DNA from: Caballeronia sp. NK8
GTDB lineage: Bacteria > Pseudomonadota > Gammaproteobacteria > Burkholderiales > Burkholderiaceae
Assembly: GCF_018408855.1 (NCBI RefSeq)
Contig: NZ_AP024325.1
Span: 744,001 to 808,000 of the forward strand
DNA length: 64,000 nucleotides
Reading direction: 5' to 3'
Positions 54,131 to 62,447 of the stretch are shown piece after piece (within the stretch, counting starts at the first letter, position 1; every line of letters starts with the position of its first letter). The translations under genes were made by a program, and so were the position numbers. Below the pieces are notes generated by a model. The model did no database searches and was not told where the DNA came from. It saw only the letters and a program-made list of their open reading frames with translations.

Positions 54131-55453
54131 ATGACGCCATTCAACGAAGCGACAACCATGCGAAAGGTGTACGGGCGGCTCATGCCCCTGCTCTTCGCGA
54201 TGATGTTTTTCAATTACCTCGACCGCATCAACATCGGCTTTGCGGCGCTCGACATGAACAAGGCTCTGGGCTTTTCGCCCGCCGTGTTCGGCTTCGCGGG
54301 CAGCATCTTCTTCGTGGGCTACATGGTGCTCGAAGTGCCGAGCAACCTGCTGCTGCATCGCGTGGGCGCGCGCCGCTGGATCGCGCGGATACTGCTCACG
54401 TGGGGCGCGGTGGCGGCCGCGACGGCCTTCGTGTTCGACGATAAGAGTTTCTACGTGCTGCGCTTTCTGCTCGGCGTGATGGAAGCGGGCTTCCTGCCGG
54501 GCGTCGCGGTTTATCTGACGAAGTGGTTCCCGGAACGCTACCGGGCGCGGGCGGTGGGCGGCTACATCATCGCGGGATCGTTTTCGGCGGTGCTCGGCGG
54601 TCCGATCTCCACGGCGCTGATGACTTACGCCAATGGCATTCTCGGCCTGCAAGGATGGCAGTGGATGTTCATCCTCGAAGGCGTTCCGGCGATGCTGCTC
54701 GGCCTGCTCACACTACGCATCATGACCGAGCGCCCCGCCGACGCCGACTGGCTCGCCGACGACGAAAAGCAATGGCTCGAAACGACGCTCGCGGCCGAAC
54801 GCGAAGCCGTCGGCGGCAGCACGCACTATCCGCTTCTGCGCGTGGCGGGCGACGTCCGCGTGTGGAGTCTCGCGTGCCTGTTCGGCTGCGCGCTGGTCGG
54901 CATCTACGGGCTGTTTTTGTGGCTGCCGCAGATCGTCAAGAGTCTCGGCCATCTGAGCAACATCGAAGTGGGCTTTCTTTCGGCCGCTCCGCCGCTCTTG
55001 GGCGTGCTGGGCACATTCATCATCAGCCGCAGTTCGGACCGCACCGGCGACCGCAAGAAGCATCTGGCATTCGTCTACGGCATGAGCGCCCTGGCGATTG
55101 CAGGCAGTGCCTATGCGCCGAACCCGGTCATCGCCTATGCGCTGCTGTGCGTGACCGGTCTCTTCATCTACGCGGGCAATCCGCTCTTCTGGAGCCTCGC
55201 TTCGTCGTTCAGGACGGGAGCTGCGGGCGCGGCGACCATCGCGCTCATCAATACGATCGCGCAGTTTGGCGGACTGGTCGGGCCGTGGAGCATCGGACTG
55301 GTGCGCAACGCAACCGGCAATTTCAAGCTCGCGCTGCTGACCATCGCCGCGTTTCTCGTCGTCGCGACCGTGATCGCGCTCGTGATGCGCGTGAAACCCG
55401 CCGACCGTGACGACGCTTCGCTGCCCGCGGCGAATCCCGCCACGCGTACCTGA
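54131..55453 (+). CDS. MFS transporter, anion:cation symporter (ACS) type
   Basis: 440 residues with twelve membrane segments. The start NYLDRINIGFAALDMNKALG and VPSNLLLHRVGARRWIAR are diagnostic for the ACS family, which imports organic anions such as phthalate, tartrate or galactonate. GGAGACGGC precedes the ATG. It is followed 30 bases later by ligJ, so it is probably the uptake system for the aromatic or tricarboxylic acid broken down by LigJ/LigK. Confidence 0.92.
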   Translation: MTPFNEATTMRKVYGRLMPLLFAMMFFNYLDRINIGFAALDMNKALGFSPAVFGFAGSIFFVGYMVLEVPSNLLLHRVGARRWIARILLTWGAVAAATAFVFDDKSFYVLRFLLGVMEAGFLPGVAVYLTKWFPERYRARAVGGYIIAGSFSAVLGGPISTALMTYANGILGLQGWQWMFILEGVPAMLLGLLTLRIMTERPADADWLADDEKQWLETTLAAEREAVGGSTHYPLLRVAGDVRVWSLACLFGCALVGIYGLFLWLPQIVKSLGHLSNIEVGFLSAAPPLLGVLGTFIISRSSDRTGDRKKHLAFVYGMSALAIAGSAYAPNPVIAYALLCVTGLFIYAGNPLFWSLASSFRTGAAGAATIALINTIAQFGGLVGPWSIGLVRNATGNFKLALLTIAAFLVVATVIALVMRVKPADRDDASLPAANPATRT

Positions 55454-55483
55454 ACCCCGCATACAACGATACGGAACTCACGC

Positions 55484-56524
55484 ATGATCATCGATTGTCA
55501 CGGTCACTACACGACCTCGCCGCCGCAGCACGAGGCATGGCGCACGCAGCAGATCGCGGCGCTCAGGGACGGCGTCTCGCCGCCGCCGCGCCCCGCCATT
55601 TCCGACGACGAGATTCGTGCCAGCATTGAAGGCGGCCAGTTGCGCATCCAGCGCGAACGCGGCACCGACCTCACGATCTTCTCGCCGCGCGCCGCCGGCA
55701 TGGGCCATCATCTGGCAACGTCCGAAGCCAACGCGGTCTGGTCGGAAGCATGCAACGACCTCGTGCATCGCGTCGTCGAACTCTATCCGCGCAATTTCGC
55801 AGGCGTCTGCCAGTTGCCGCAGGCGCCGGGCGTCGCGCCGGAGAACTGCATCGCCGAATTGCGGCGCTGCGTGGAGGAGCTGGGCTTCATCGGCTGCAAT
55901 CTGAATCCGGATCCGTCGGGCGGCCACTGGTCCGGGCTGCCGCTCACCGACCGCTCGTGGTATCCGCTCTACGAAGCGATGGTCGAGCTCGACGTGCCCG
56001 CGATGATCCACGTGTCGTCGTCGTGTAATCCGAACTTCCATGCGACCGGCGCGCATTACATCAATGGCGACACGTCGGCGTTCATGCAGTTGCTGCAAGG
56101 CGACCTGTTCGCCGACTTCCCCACGCTCAAGTTCATCATTCCGCACGGCGGCGGCGCGGTGCCGTATCACTGGGGACGCTATCGCGGACTCGCGCAGGAC
56201 ATGAAGCGGCCGCTGCTCAGCGAGCATCTGCTGAACAACGTCTTCTTCGATACCTGCGTCTATCACCAGCCGGGCGCGGAGCTGCTCGCCAAGGTGATTC
56301 CGGCGAAGAACATCCTGTTCGCATCGGAGACGATCGGCGCGGTACAGGGCGTCGATCCCGAAACGGGTCATCACTTCGACGACACGCGCCGCTATATCGA
56401 CGCCATCGACTGGCTCGGCGACGCGGGCCGCGAGCTCATTTTCGAGGGCAACGCGCGTGCGGTATACGGGCGCCTGTCCACGCAACTCGAACGACATCGA
56501 TCCACTGAAGGAGCGGCGACATGA
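55484..56524 (+). CDS. ligJ: 4-Oxalomesaconate hydratase (LigJ)
   Basis: 346 residues, amidohydrolase-2 fold with HGH near the N-terminus (His6, His8 in MIIDCHGHYTT). Other LigJ blocks are LTIFSPRAAGMGHHL, GVCQLPQAPGV, GFIGCNLNPDPSGGHW, ATGAHYINGDT and FIIPHGGGAVPYHWGRYRG. LigJ hydrates 4-oxalomesaconate to 4-carboxy-4-hydroxy-2-oxoadipate in protocatechuate 4,5-cleavage and gallate degradation (GalB performs the equivalent step). It overlaps ligK by four bases (ATGA). Confidence 0.93.
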   Translation: MIIDCHGHYTTSPPQHEAWRTQQIAALRDGVSPPPRPAISDDEIRASIEGGQLRIQRERGTDLTIFSPRAAGMGHHLATSEANAVWSEACNDLVHRVVELYPRNFAGVCQLPQAPGVAPENCIAELRRCVEELGFIGCNLNPDPSGGHWSGLPLTDRSWYPLYEAMVELDVPAMIHVSSSCNPNFHATGAHYINGDTSAFMQLLQGDLFADFPTLKFIIPHGGGAVPYHWGRYRGLAQDMKRPLLSEHLLNNVFFDTCVYHQPGAELLAKVIPAKNILFASETIGAVQGVDPETGHHFDDTRRYIDAIDWLGDAGRELIFEGNARAVYGRLSTQLERHRSTEGAAT

Positions 56525-57189
56525 ACGCAATCGGATGGCGCGAAAACGAATCGTCGGCGCAGGCGAGCCCCGCGATGCTCGCCGCATTGCGCGAACTCCC
56601 CGTCTCGCTTTTGAGCGACAACATGGCGCGCGTGAGCGGCACGACCGGCTTGCGTCCGTTTCATCGGTCGAAGCCTATGGCGGGCACCGCGGTCACGGTG
56701 CGCACGCGCGGCGGCGACAACCTCGCGATTCATCGTGCGTTCGACTTCTGCCGTCCGGGCGACGTGCTCGTGATCGACGGCGCAGGGGAACTCACCCAGG
56801 CGCTGATGGGCGACATCATGGCGAGCTACGCGGAAAGCCTCGGCGTGCAGGGGCTCGTGATCGACGGCGCAATCCGCGACGTGGGCGCGCTGAGTCAGCG
56901 GAATTTTCCTGTGTATGCGCGGGGCGTCACGCATCGCGGGCCGTACAAGAACGGACCGGGCGAGATCAACGTGCCGGTGACGGTCGGCGGCATGGTGGTG
57001 CATCCGGGCGACATCATCGTCGGCGACGAGGATGGCGTGCTCGCCATCGCGCCCTCCGATGTCGAAGCAGTGATCGAAGGCGCGCGCAAAACCGCGGCAA
57101 AGGAAGCGGCGGCGCTGCAATCGATCGCGGAAGGACGCTTCGACCGTTCGTGGGTCGCCGTGCAGCGCGAGCGCATGATGAACGGCTGA
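56521..57189 (+). CDS. ligK: 4-Carboxy-4-hydroxy-2-oxoadipate aldolase (LigK/GalC type)
   Basis: 222 residues. RraA-like class II aldolase fold with the G-D-x20-R-D motif: MGDIM (Gly97, Asp98) through VIDGAIRD (Arg119, Asp120), which binds metal and pyruvate enolate. Together with ligJ the assignment to the aldolase that makes pyruvate and oxaloacetate is strong; alone it could be an RraA paralog. It is translationally coupled to ligJ and ends the operon. Confidence 0.9.
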   Translation: MNAIGWRENESSAQASPAMLAALRELPVSLLSDNMARVSGTTGLRPFHRSKPMAGTAVTVRTRGGDNLAIHRAFDFCRPGDVLVIDGAGELTQALMGDIMASYAESLGVQGLVIDGAIRDVGALSQRNFPVYARGVTHRGPYKNGPGEINVPVTVGGMVVHPGDIIVGDEDGVLAIAPSDVEAVIEGARKTAAKEAAALQSIAEGRFDRSWVAVQRERMMNG

Positions 57190-57253
57190 CGCCTTGCCGA
57201 ACCGTGGCGGGCGCGCGCATGATGGCGTGTTCGCCTTTTCGACCCAACCCGCC

Positions 57254-57646
57254 ATGCCCGACTATCTGAACGCAGCAGCGCTCCTGGCCCTTGCACGCCG
57301 CGCGGAAGCCCACGCGCCCGGTCCGTGCGCCTGCACGAAAACGCCGCTCGACGGCTGGCAATCCCAGCCGCTTTCCCTCGATGAAACCCGCTTTCGCGAG
57401 ATCGGCACGCTGATACCGGAAGACGATCCGGAACCGACCTTTGCAGAATATCTGCCCGGGAAGGTCAACTACTGGTCCACGGAAGCGCCCATCGCGCCGC
57501 GTCATTTCCCGTACAACCGCTGCGGCGTGTGGGAATGCTCGTCGTGCGGGCGTCTCTATCTGCGCTACACCGAAGGCGGCGGCTATTTCGTCGATCGAAG
57601 GATCCGCGCGTTGCAATTGACCTTGATTGAGGACGTCTCACTCTGA
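57254..57646 (+). CDS. Hypothetical protein with CxxC
   Basis: 130 residues; family not recognised. A soluble protein with a Cys pair near the N-terminus (GPCACTK) and a CxxC with flanking Cys in RCGVWECSSCGRLYLRYTE, which could bind zinc. The end YFVDRRIRALQLTLIED looks strand-rich. The start at 57254 is a choice; the frame opens at 57194. It follows ligK by 64 bases but has no clear link to it. Confidence 0.6.
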   Translation: MPDYLNAAALLALARRAEAHAPGPCACTKTPLDGWQSQPLSLDETRFREIGTLIPEDDPEPTFAEYLPGKVNYWSTEAPIAPRHFPYNRCGVWECSSCGRLYLRYTEGGGYFVDRRIRALQLTLIEDVSL

Positions 57647-57696
57647 GCGGCGACAGCACCGGGAGCAATCCCGAAACTCATCCGGAGGACCCGACG

Positions 57697-58038
57697 ATGC
57701 CGAAGTACCTTATCTCCTTCCCCAGTTCGGCGATGGACATCTCCGACGAAGATATGGCTGCGGTCGGCGAAGCGGCACACGCGGTCATGAGAGAAGCGAA
57801 GGATGCCGGCGTCTATGTGTTCGGCGGTGGCGTAAACGAGGACGTCGCGCCGCTGATGGTCGCCGCCGACGGCACCGTCACGAACGAGACCTACCCGCAG
57901 ACCAGGGAGTTTGGCGGCGGCTTCTGTGTCCTGGAACTCCCGTCGCGCGAAGCCGCCGTCCAATGGGCCGCGAAGATCGCCAACGCCTGTCGCTGCTCGC
58001 AGGAACTCCGCGAGTTCGGCTACGACCCGGAGAGCTGA
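57697..58038 (+). CDS. YCII-related (DGPF-like) domain protein
   Basis: 113 residues. Small ferredoxin-like alpha/beta protein starting MPKYLISFPSSAMDIS with MREAKDAGVYVFGGGV, and FCVLELPSREAAVQWAAKIA near the end, all typical of YCII-related proteins. These have unknown or accessory functions, sometimes near sigma-factor genes. CGGAGG lies about 10 bases before the ATG. No obvious partner. Confidence 0.8.
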   Translation: MPKYLISFPSSAMDISDEDMAAVGEAAHAVMREAKDAGVYVFGGGVNEDVAPLMVAADGTVTNETYPQTREFGGGFCVLELPSREAAVQWAAKIANACRCSQELREFGYDPES

Positions 58039-58197
58039 CCGGCGAGGTCGCGAATCTGCGAAGGCGGCCGGAACACTTCTTGCGCAGCACGGATCGGCGA
58101 AGCGAAGGTCGATGCCGCGAAGAAGCAATAAGCGATGCAGGGGCGAACCGTTCGGTTTGCCCGTCTAATCCACGGAAAGCGCTCGTAAGCCGAGGCT

Positions 58198-59862
58198 ATG
58201 GTCAACGACCTCTGGTACAAAAACGCGATCATCTACTGCCTGTCGGTTGGCACGTTCATGGACGCGAACGGCGATGGCGTCGGTGACTTTCGAGGCCTGC
58301 TGCGGCGGCTCGACTATCTTCAGGGGCTCGGCATCACCACGATCTGGCTGATGCCCTTCCAACCGTCGCCCGGCCGCGACAATGGCTACGACATCACCGA
58401 CTACTACAACGTTGATCCACGCTACGGCTCGCTCGGCGACTTCACGGAGTTCACGCACGCGTGCCATCAGCGCGGCCTGCGCGTGATGATCGATCTCGTA
58501 GTGAATCACACGTCGGACCAGCATCCGTGGTTCAAGGAAGCGCGGCGCGATCCCCAATCGAAATATCGTGACTGGTATGTCTGGTCGAAGAAGCGGCCGG
58601 CCAACGCCAAGGATGGGGTGGTCTTCCCCGGCGTGCAAAAATCGACATGGACGTACGACAAGGAAGCGGCCATGTGGTACTTCCATCGCTTCTACGAGTT
58701 CCAGCCCGACCTGAACACGGCCAACCCTTTCGTGCAGGCCGAGTTGCTCAAGATCATGGGCTTCTGGATCCAGCTCGGCGTCTCGGGCTTCCGCATGGAC
58801 GCAGTGCCTTTTGTCATCGCCACCAAGGGCGCGCAGGTGAAAAGACCGGTCGAACAATACGACATGCTGCGCACGTTTCGCGAGTTCCTGCAATGGCGCA
58901 AGGGCGACGCGATCATTCTCGCGGAGGCGAACGTACTGCCCGACACCGACATGAAGTACTTCGGCGACGCCGGCGAACGATTGCAGATGATGTTCAACTT
59001 CCAGGTCAATCAGAACACGTTCTATGCGCTCGCGAGCGCGGACGTAGCTCCTCTCAAGAATGCGCTAGAGGCGACGAAGTCGCGCGCCGCTACGGCGCAA
59101 TGGGGCGTATTCCTGAGAAATCATGACGAACTCGACCTCGGCCGGCTTTCGCCCAAGCAGCGAGAAACCGTGTTTGCGGCGTTCGGCTCCGACCCCGCCA
59201 TGCAGCTCTACGATCGCGGCATCCGCCGCCGCTTGGCGCCGATGCTCGATGGCGACCGTCGCCGGCTGGAGCTTGCGTACAGCCTGATGCTGACGCTGCC
59301 GGGAACGCCCGTCGTGCGTTACGGCGATGAAATCGGCATGGGCGACGACCTGCGCCTGCCCGAGCGCGAAAGCGTACGCACGCCGATGCAATGGTCCACC
59401 GAGCCGCATGCTGGCTTCACGAAGCATGATCGCCCCGTTTGTCCGGTGATCTCCGGCGGACCGTACGGCTTCGAACGCGTGAATGTCGCGTACCAGCGCC
59501 GCGACCCGAACTCGCTGCTGAACTGGATCGAGCGAATGATACGCATGCGCAAGGAGGTGCCTGAGATAAGCTGGGGCGATTTCGCGATTCTGAAGGCATC
59601 GCGCGATGACGTGCTCGCATTGCGTTACCACTGACGCAACAACTCGGTGGTCTGCGTGCACAACTTCAGCGCGGCGGCGTGCACGGTGAAGTTCCGGGTC
59701 GGCTCAAACGCCGGCGAAAACGACGTACTCGTGAACCTGCTCTCCGACGACCACAGCCAGGGCAACGTGAAGGGGCAGCACACGGTCGTGCTCGAGCCTT
59801 ACGGCTATCGATGGTTCCGGGTAGGCGGTCTCGACTACCTCCTGAAGCGCAGCGAAGTGTGA
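58198..59862 (+). pseudogene. GH13 trehalose-synthase-like gene with an in-frame stop
   Basis: The frame from 58198 codes a complete GH13 TIM barrel: nucleophile in GFRMDAVPF (Asp201), acid/base in ILAEANV (Glu243) and third acid in FLRNHDELD (Asp310), close to TreS-type enzymes that convert maltose to trehalose. After VLALRYH a TGA (59632-59634) interrupts, and the same frame continues with RNNSVVCVHNFSAAACTV and LEPYGYRWFRVGGLDYLL to 59862, the usual C-terminal beta domain. Homologs have Trp at the stop position, so TGG to TGA explains it. The 478-residue product may lose activity. Sequencing error or tryptophan read-through are alternatives. Confidence 0.85.
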
Positions 59863-59864
59863 CG

Positions 59865-60314
59865 CTAGGGCGATTTCCGCAGTCGCGTCGCGGTTATTTC
59901 TTCACCGACGACGACAGTATTTGCGATTCGGTCATGGAGGGCTTGCTTGCGCGGATTGAATGGTACCCAGAGAAAGCCCGCTCCACACATGGCGAACGTG
60001 AGCACATAGCCCACCGTGCGCAAGACGGCTTGCCTGCGGGTCATGGGCTCGTGACTGTCAGCGTCCACGATCCGCAATCGCACCACGCGCTTTCCCGGTG
60101 ACGTGCCCCACACGACCCATAAAACACCGGTTATGAGCAGTGGAATGCACTGGGCCACGATCAGCCAAAGGACGAAAGTCGCCGCGAGCGCATCAGGCGA
60201 CAGTGGGATTTCTTCGGAAGAAGGTCCTAACGGGATGAACAGAAGGATAACCGTCCACCAGATCGAGTCGATGAACAGCGCGCGGGCGCGCTCGGAATAC
60301 GTGGCGAGGCGCAT
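59865..60314 (-). CDS. RDD family membrane protein
   Basis: About 149 residues, with three to four membrane segments and the RDD-family pattern: ARALFIDSIWWTVILLF with Arg and Asp near the start, then GTSPGKRVVRLRIVDADSHEP and a late ALHDRIANTVVV. Function is poorly known; some members act in ion or antiporter homeostasis. The start at 60314 has GGAGTTCGCGGC upstream. It lies immediately downstream of tatA on the same strand. Confidence 0.86.
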   Translation of the reverse strand: MRLATYSERARALFIDSIWWTVILLFIPLGPSSEEIPLSPDALAATFVLWLIVAQCIPLLITGVLWVVWGTSPGKRVVRLRIVDADSHEPMTRRQAVLRTVGYVLTFAMCGAGFLWVPFNPRKQALHDRIANTVVVGEEITATRLRKSP

Positions 60315-60368
60315 GCCGCGAACTCCAGCGTGAAATCGTCTCACCGGTAGTGCGGCCCTCTTGCGTGT

Positions 60369-60581
60369 TTAACGTGCAGTGACATCCTTGGCTCGAACAT
60401 CGATGGTATCCGGGACCGACGTTACCTTGGAGTCCGACGTCGAGACATCGCCCATGCCTTCCTTGAAACCCTTGACGGCACCGCCCAAGTCGGAACCGAC
60501 ACTACGCAACTTCTTGGTGCCGAAAATAAGCGCAACGATCGCCAAAACGATAAGCCAATGCCCGATGCTGAGACTTCCCAT
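60369..60581 (-). CDS. tatA: TatA/TatE-type twin-arginine translocase subunit
   Basis: About 70 residues: short N-terminal membrane helix ([20 protein letters not shown]), hinge, amphipathic helix ([17 protein letters not shown]) and an acidic-polar tail. This is the TatA layout; FG before the hinge is conserved. ATG 60581 with AGGGTGAG upstream is preferred over a GTG at 60590. No tatB or tatC is present, so it is a solitary paralog of the housekeeping system. Confidence 0.9.
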   Translation of the reverse strand: MGSLSIGHWLIVLAIVALIFGTKKLRSVGSDLGGAVKGFKEGMGDVSTSDSKVTSVPDTIDVRAKDVTAR

Positions 60582-60798
60582 ATCACTCACCCTAACAGAG
60601 AAAAACGCTGAAAAAGAGCGGAATACGCAATATTTACTTCACGCTCCGCTTTATCCTCCCTACATTCTGTCATAAAAATCAATGGCTTATGTGGCCCTCT
60701 TTCGTGCCGGAATGCAGCAGGCGGCAGGCGCGCATGAAATTTTTACCTCAACGAGAGCCTTCATGGATTTGCCAGCGCCTCTGGACAGAAGCGCCAAG

Positions 60799-61527
60799 CT
60801 ATTCCATGAGACCCGCAATGTGTTCCTCGAGGTGCTGCAGCCCGGTTGTCGCAGGCCGCGCCTCCACGACGCCGAACATCTCGCTTCGGTTTGGCGACAG
60901 GTCTACGAGGAAGTTTCTCGGATGCTCGTTTTGTCGGTCCCAAGGGAGCATTGCCTCGGGGGGAACGACCTCGAAAGCGCTACCGATGGCGAGAAACAGG
61001 TCGCACGCGCGCATCTCTGCCCGGATTCGATGGAGATTGAGATAGGCAGGAGCCGCCTCTCCGAAGAATACGACTCCAGGCTTGACGCCTTCGTGGTTTC
61101 CGCAAATCGGGCAGGCAGCCGCAGGGTCGAAATACAACCCGTCTTTCGGAAACGCGAGATCGCACGCGGTGCACAACAACGAGTTCAAATCGCCGTGGAG
61201 GTGGATGACGGAGGTGGCGCCGGCTTTCTCGAGCAGGTCATCGACGTTCTGAGTCAGCAACTGGACGCGCTCGGCTCCCCACTTGTTCTGCCACTTGGCG
61301 AGCAGCTTGTGCGCGGCATTCGGCTCGGCACCATGCTTCTCGCGAATGCGGTCGTTGTAGAACCGGAAGACGGCCTGACGGTTCTTGCGCCATGTGTGGA
61401 TATTGCAGACCTCGTCGACACTGTTGCGAGTCCAGATACCGTCCCCTGTACGGAACGTCGATAGACCACTTTCGGCGGACAATCCCGCGCCGGAAAACAC
61501 GTAGAGTCTGGGCGTCCTGTTGTCCAT
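60799..61527 (-). CDS. Sir2-family NAD-dependent protein deacylase
   Basis: 242 residues. Sirtuin motifs in order: VFSGAGLSAESGLSTFR (NAD loop, about 10-26), LLTQNVDDLLEKAG, catalytic His in VIHLHGDLN, zinc Cys pairs (CTAC, CPIC), VKPGVVFFGEA and a late LFLAIGSAFEVVP. It removes acyl groups from lysines and makes O-acyl-ADP-ribose. CobB-like; the substrate class (acetyl or succinyl) is not certain. It is upstream of tatA on the same strand, with about 210 bases between. Confidence 0.92.
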   Translation of the reverse strand: MDNRTPRLYVFSGAGLSAESGLSTFRTGDGIWTRNSVDEVCNIHTWRKNRQAVFRFYNDRIREKHGAEPNAAHKLLAKWQNKWGAERVQLLTQNVDDLLEKAGATSVIHLHGDLNSLLCTACDLAFPKDGLYFDPAAACPICGNHEGVKPGVVFFGEAAPAYLNLHRIRAEMRACDLFLAIGSAFEVVPPEAMLPWDRQNEHPRNFLVDLSPNRSEMFGVVEARPATTGLQHLEEHIAGLME

Positions 61528-61713
61528 TTCTCGAGGCTTGCGCTTTGCGCGATTCCATCAGTTTGGTTGGGCGTCCGCTATTCAAGCCTCGCTCCGCATC
61601 CAATTGACTGCAGAATTCGCGTCGACTCGAAGGCAGCATTTAAAGGCTCGCGACCTATTGAGCAGAAAGTCTACCAAGATCCGATAGCGACGAGCGGACG
61701 CGCCGCATTTGAT

Positions 61714-62094
61714 TTAGCCGTGCGCAGCCGTATCGAAAAATTCGAGCCATCGGCTCACCCGACCGTCCTCGACTGTGAAGATGTGCACCCATTCTGTCTC
61801 GAACGGTCTGCCCGTCGCCTTGACAACAGCGGCGACGAAGCCGATGACGACAATATGGTCGCCAGCATCAATGAATTCGCGCGGTTCAAATCGGGTTATC
61901 TCTTCCGCATCGAGCAGGTCCTTGAAAAAGCGTTGAACCTCCTCGCGTGTCCGACAGGTGGTTGCGTAAGGCAAGCTCGACGGTCCGACGACTCGCCAGT
62001 CAACTACGTCCGGAATCAACGCCAACACGCCAGCCACATCGCCACCGGCAAAGGCGGAATACGCTTTCTTCACCACGTCTATCGCATTGGGCAT
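61714..62094 (-). CDS. SnoaL-like/NTF2-fold protein
   Basis: 126 residues. It begins MPNAIDVVKKAYSAFAGGDV, then LALIPDVVDWRVVGPSS, FIDAGDHIVVIGFVAAVVKA and WVHIFTVEDGRVSRWLEFFD, the helix-then-sheet order of NTF2-like ketosteroid-isomerase-type proteins. GGAGG precedes the ATG. A catalytic role is not assured; many are ligand-binding. No operon partner. Confidence 0.85.
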   Translation of the reverse strand: MPNAIDVVKKAYSAFAGGDVAGVLALIPDVVDWRVVGPSSLPYATTCRTREEVQRFFKDLLDAEEITRFEPREFIDAGDHIVVIGFVAAVVKATGRPFETEWVHIFTVEDGRVSRWLEFFDTAAHG

Positions 62095-62315
62095 GTCAAC
62101 CTCCGAGCGGCTGTCTCATCATTGAAGTGAGGCAACCCGGACCTGACGTCGGCGCTTTGCCCCTCGGAATCATAGAAGCTGCCAAAGCGCGATTCACGCT
62201 GCACTGCGACGCATGAAACGAACAAGGTGAGGAGGACCAGGACAGAGCGAATCACGTACCGCGCCGTCCCAAAGCGGCCATTCGTACGGACGCGGACTTT
62301 CAGCGCGTGCGACAT
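62079..62315 (-). CDS. Possible small membrane or lipoprotein
   Basis: A frame of about 78 residues (ATG near 62315) has one hydrophobic segment, YVIRSVLVLLTLFVSCVAVQ, which could be a lipoprotein leader (FVSC) with a short polar tail. Its end overlaps the SnoaL-like gene start by 16 bases. There is no strong ribosome-binding site, so it may be spurious. Confidence 0.3.
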   Translation of the reverse strand: MSHALKVRVRTNGRFGTARYVIRSVLVLLTLFVSCVAVQRESRFGSFYDSEGQSADVRSGLPHFNDETAARRLTCPMR

Positions 62316-62447
62316 TCGTAGCCTGCGCTCCCGCGTTGCCTCCTTAAGAAAAAGCGTGCAGACATGGCACGCGCAAGAGCCGGAGCATGAGAGGCAAGTC
62401 TCCGCATGAGAGGGACGCACACGTACGCGATACGAGGAAGAACCCCC

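Noticed and set aside
60617..60655. Weak inverted repeat upstream of tatA
   Set aside because: Only six paired bases with a loop over 20; likely chance.
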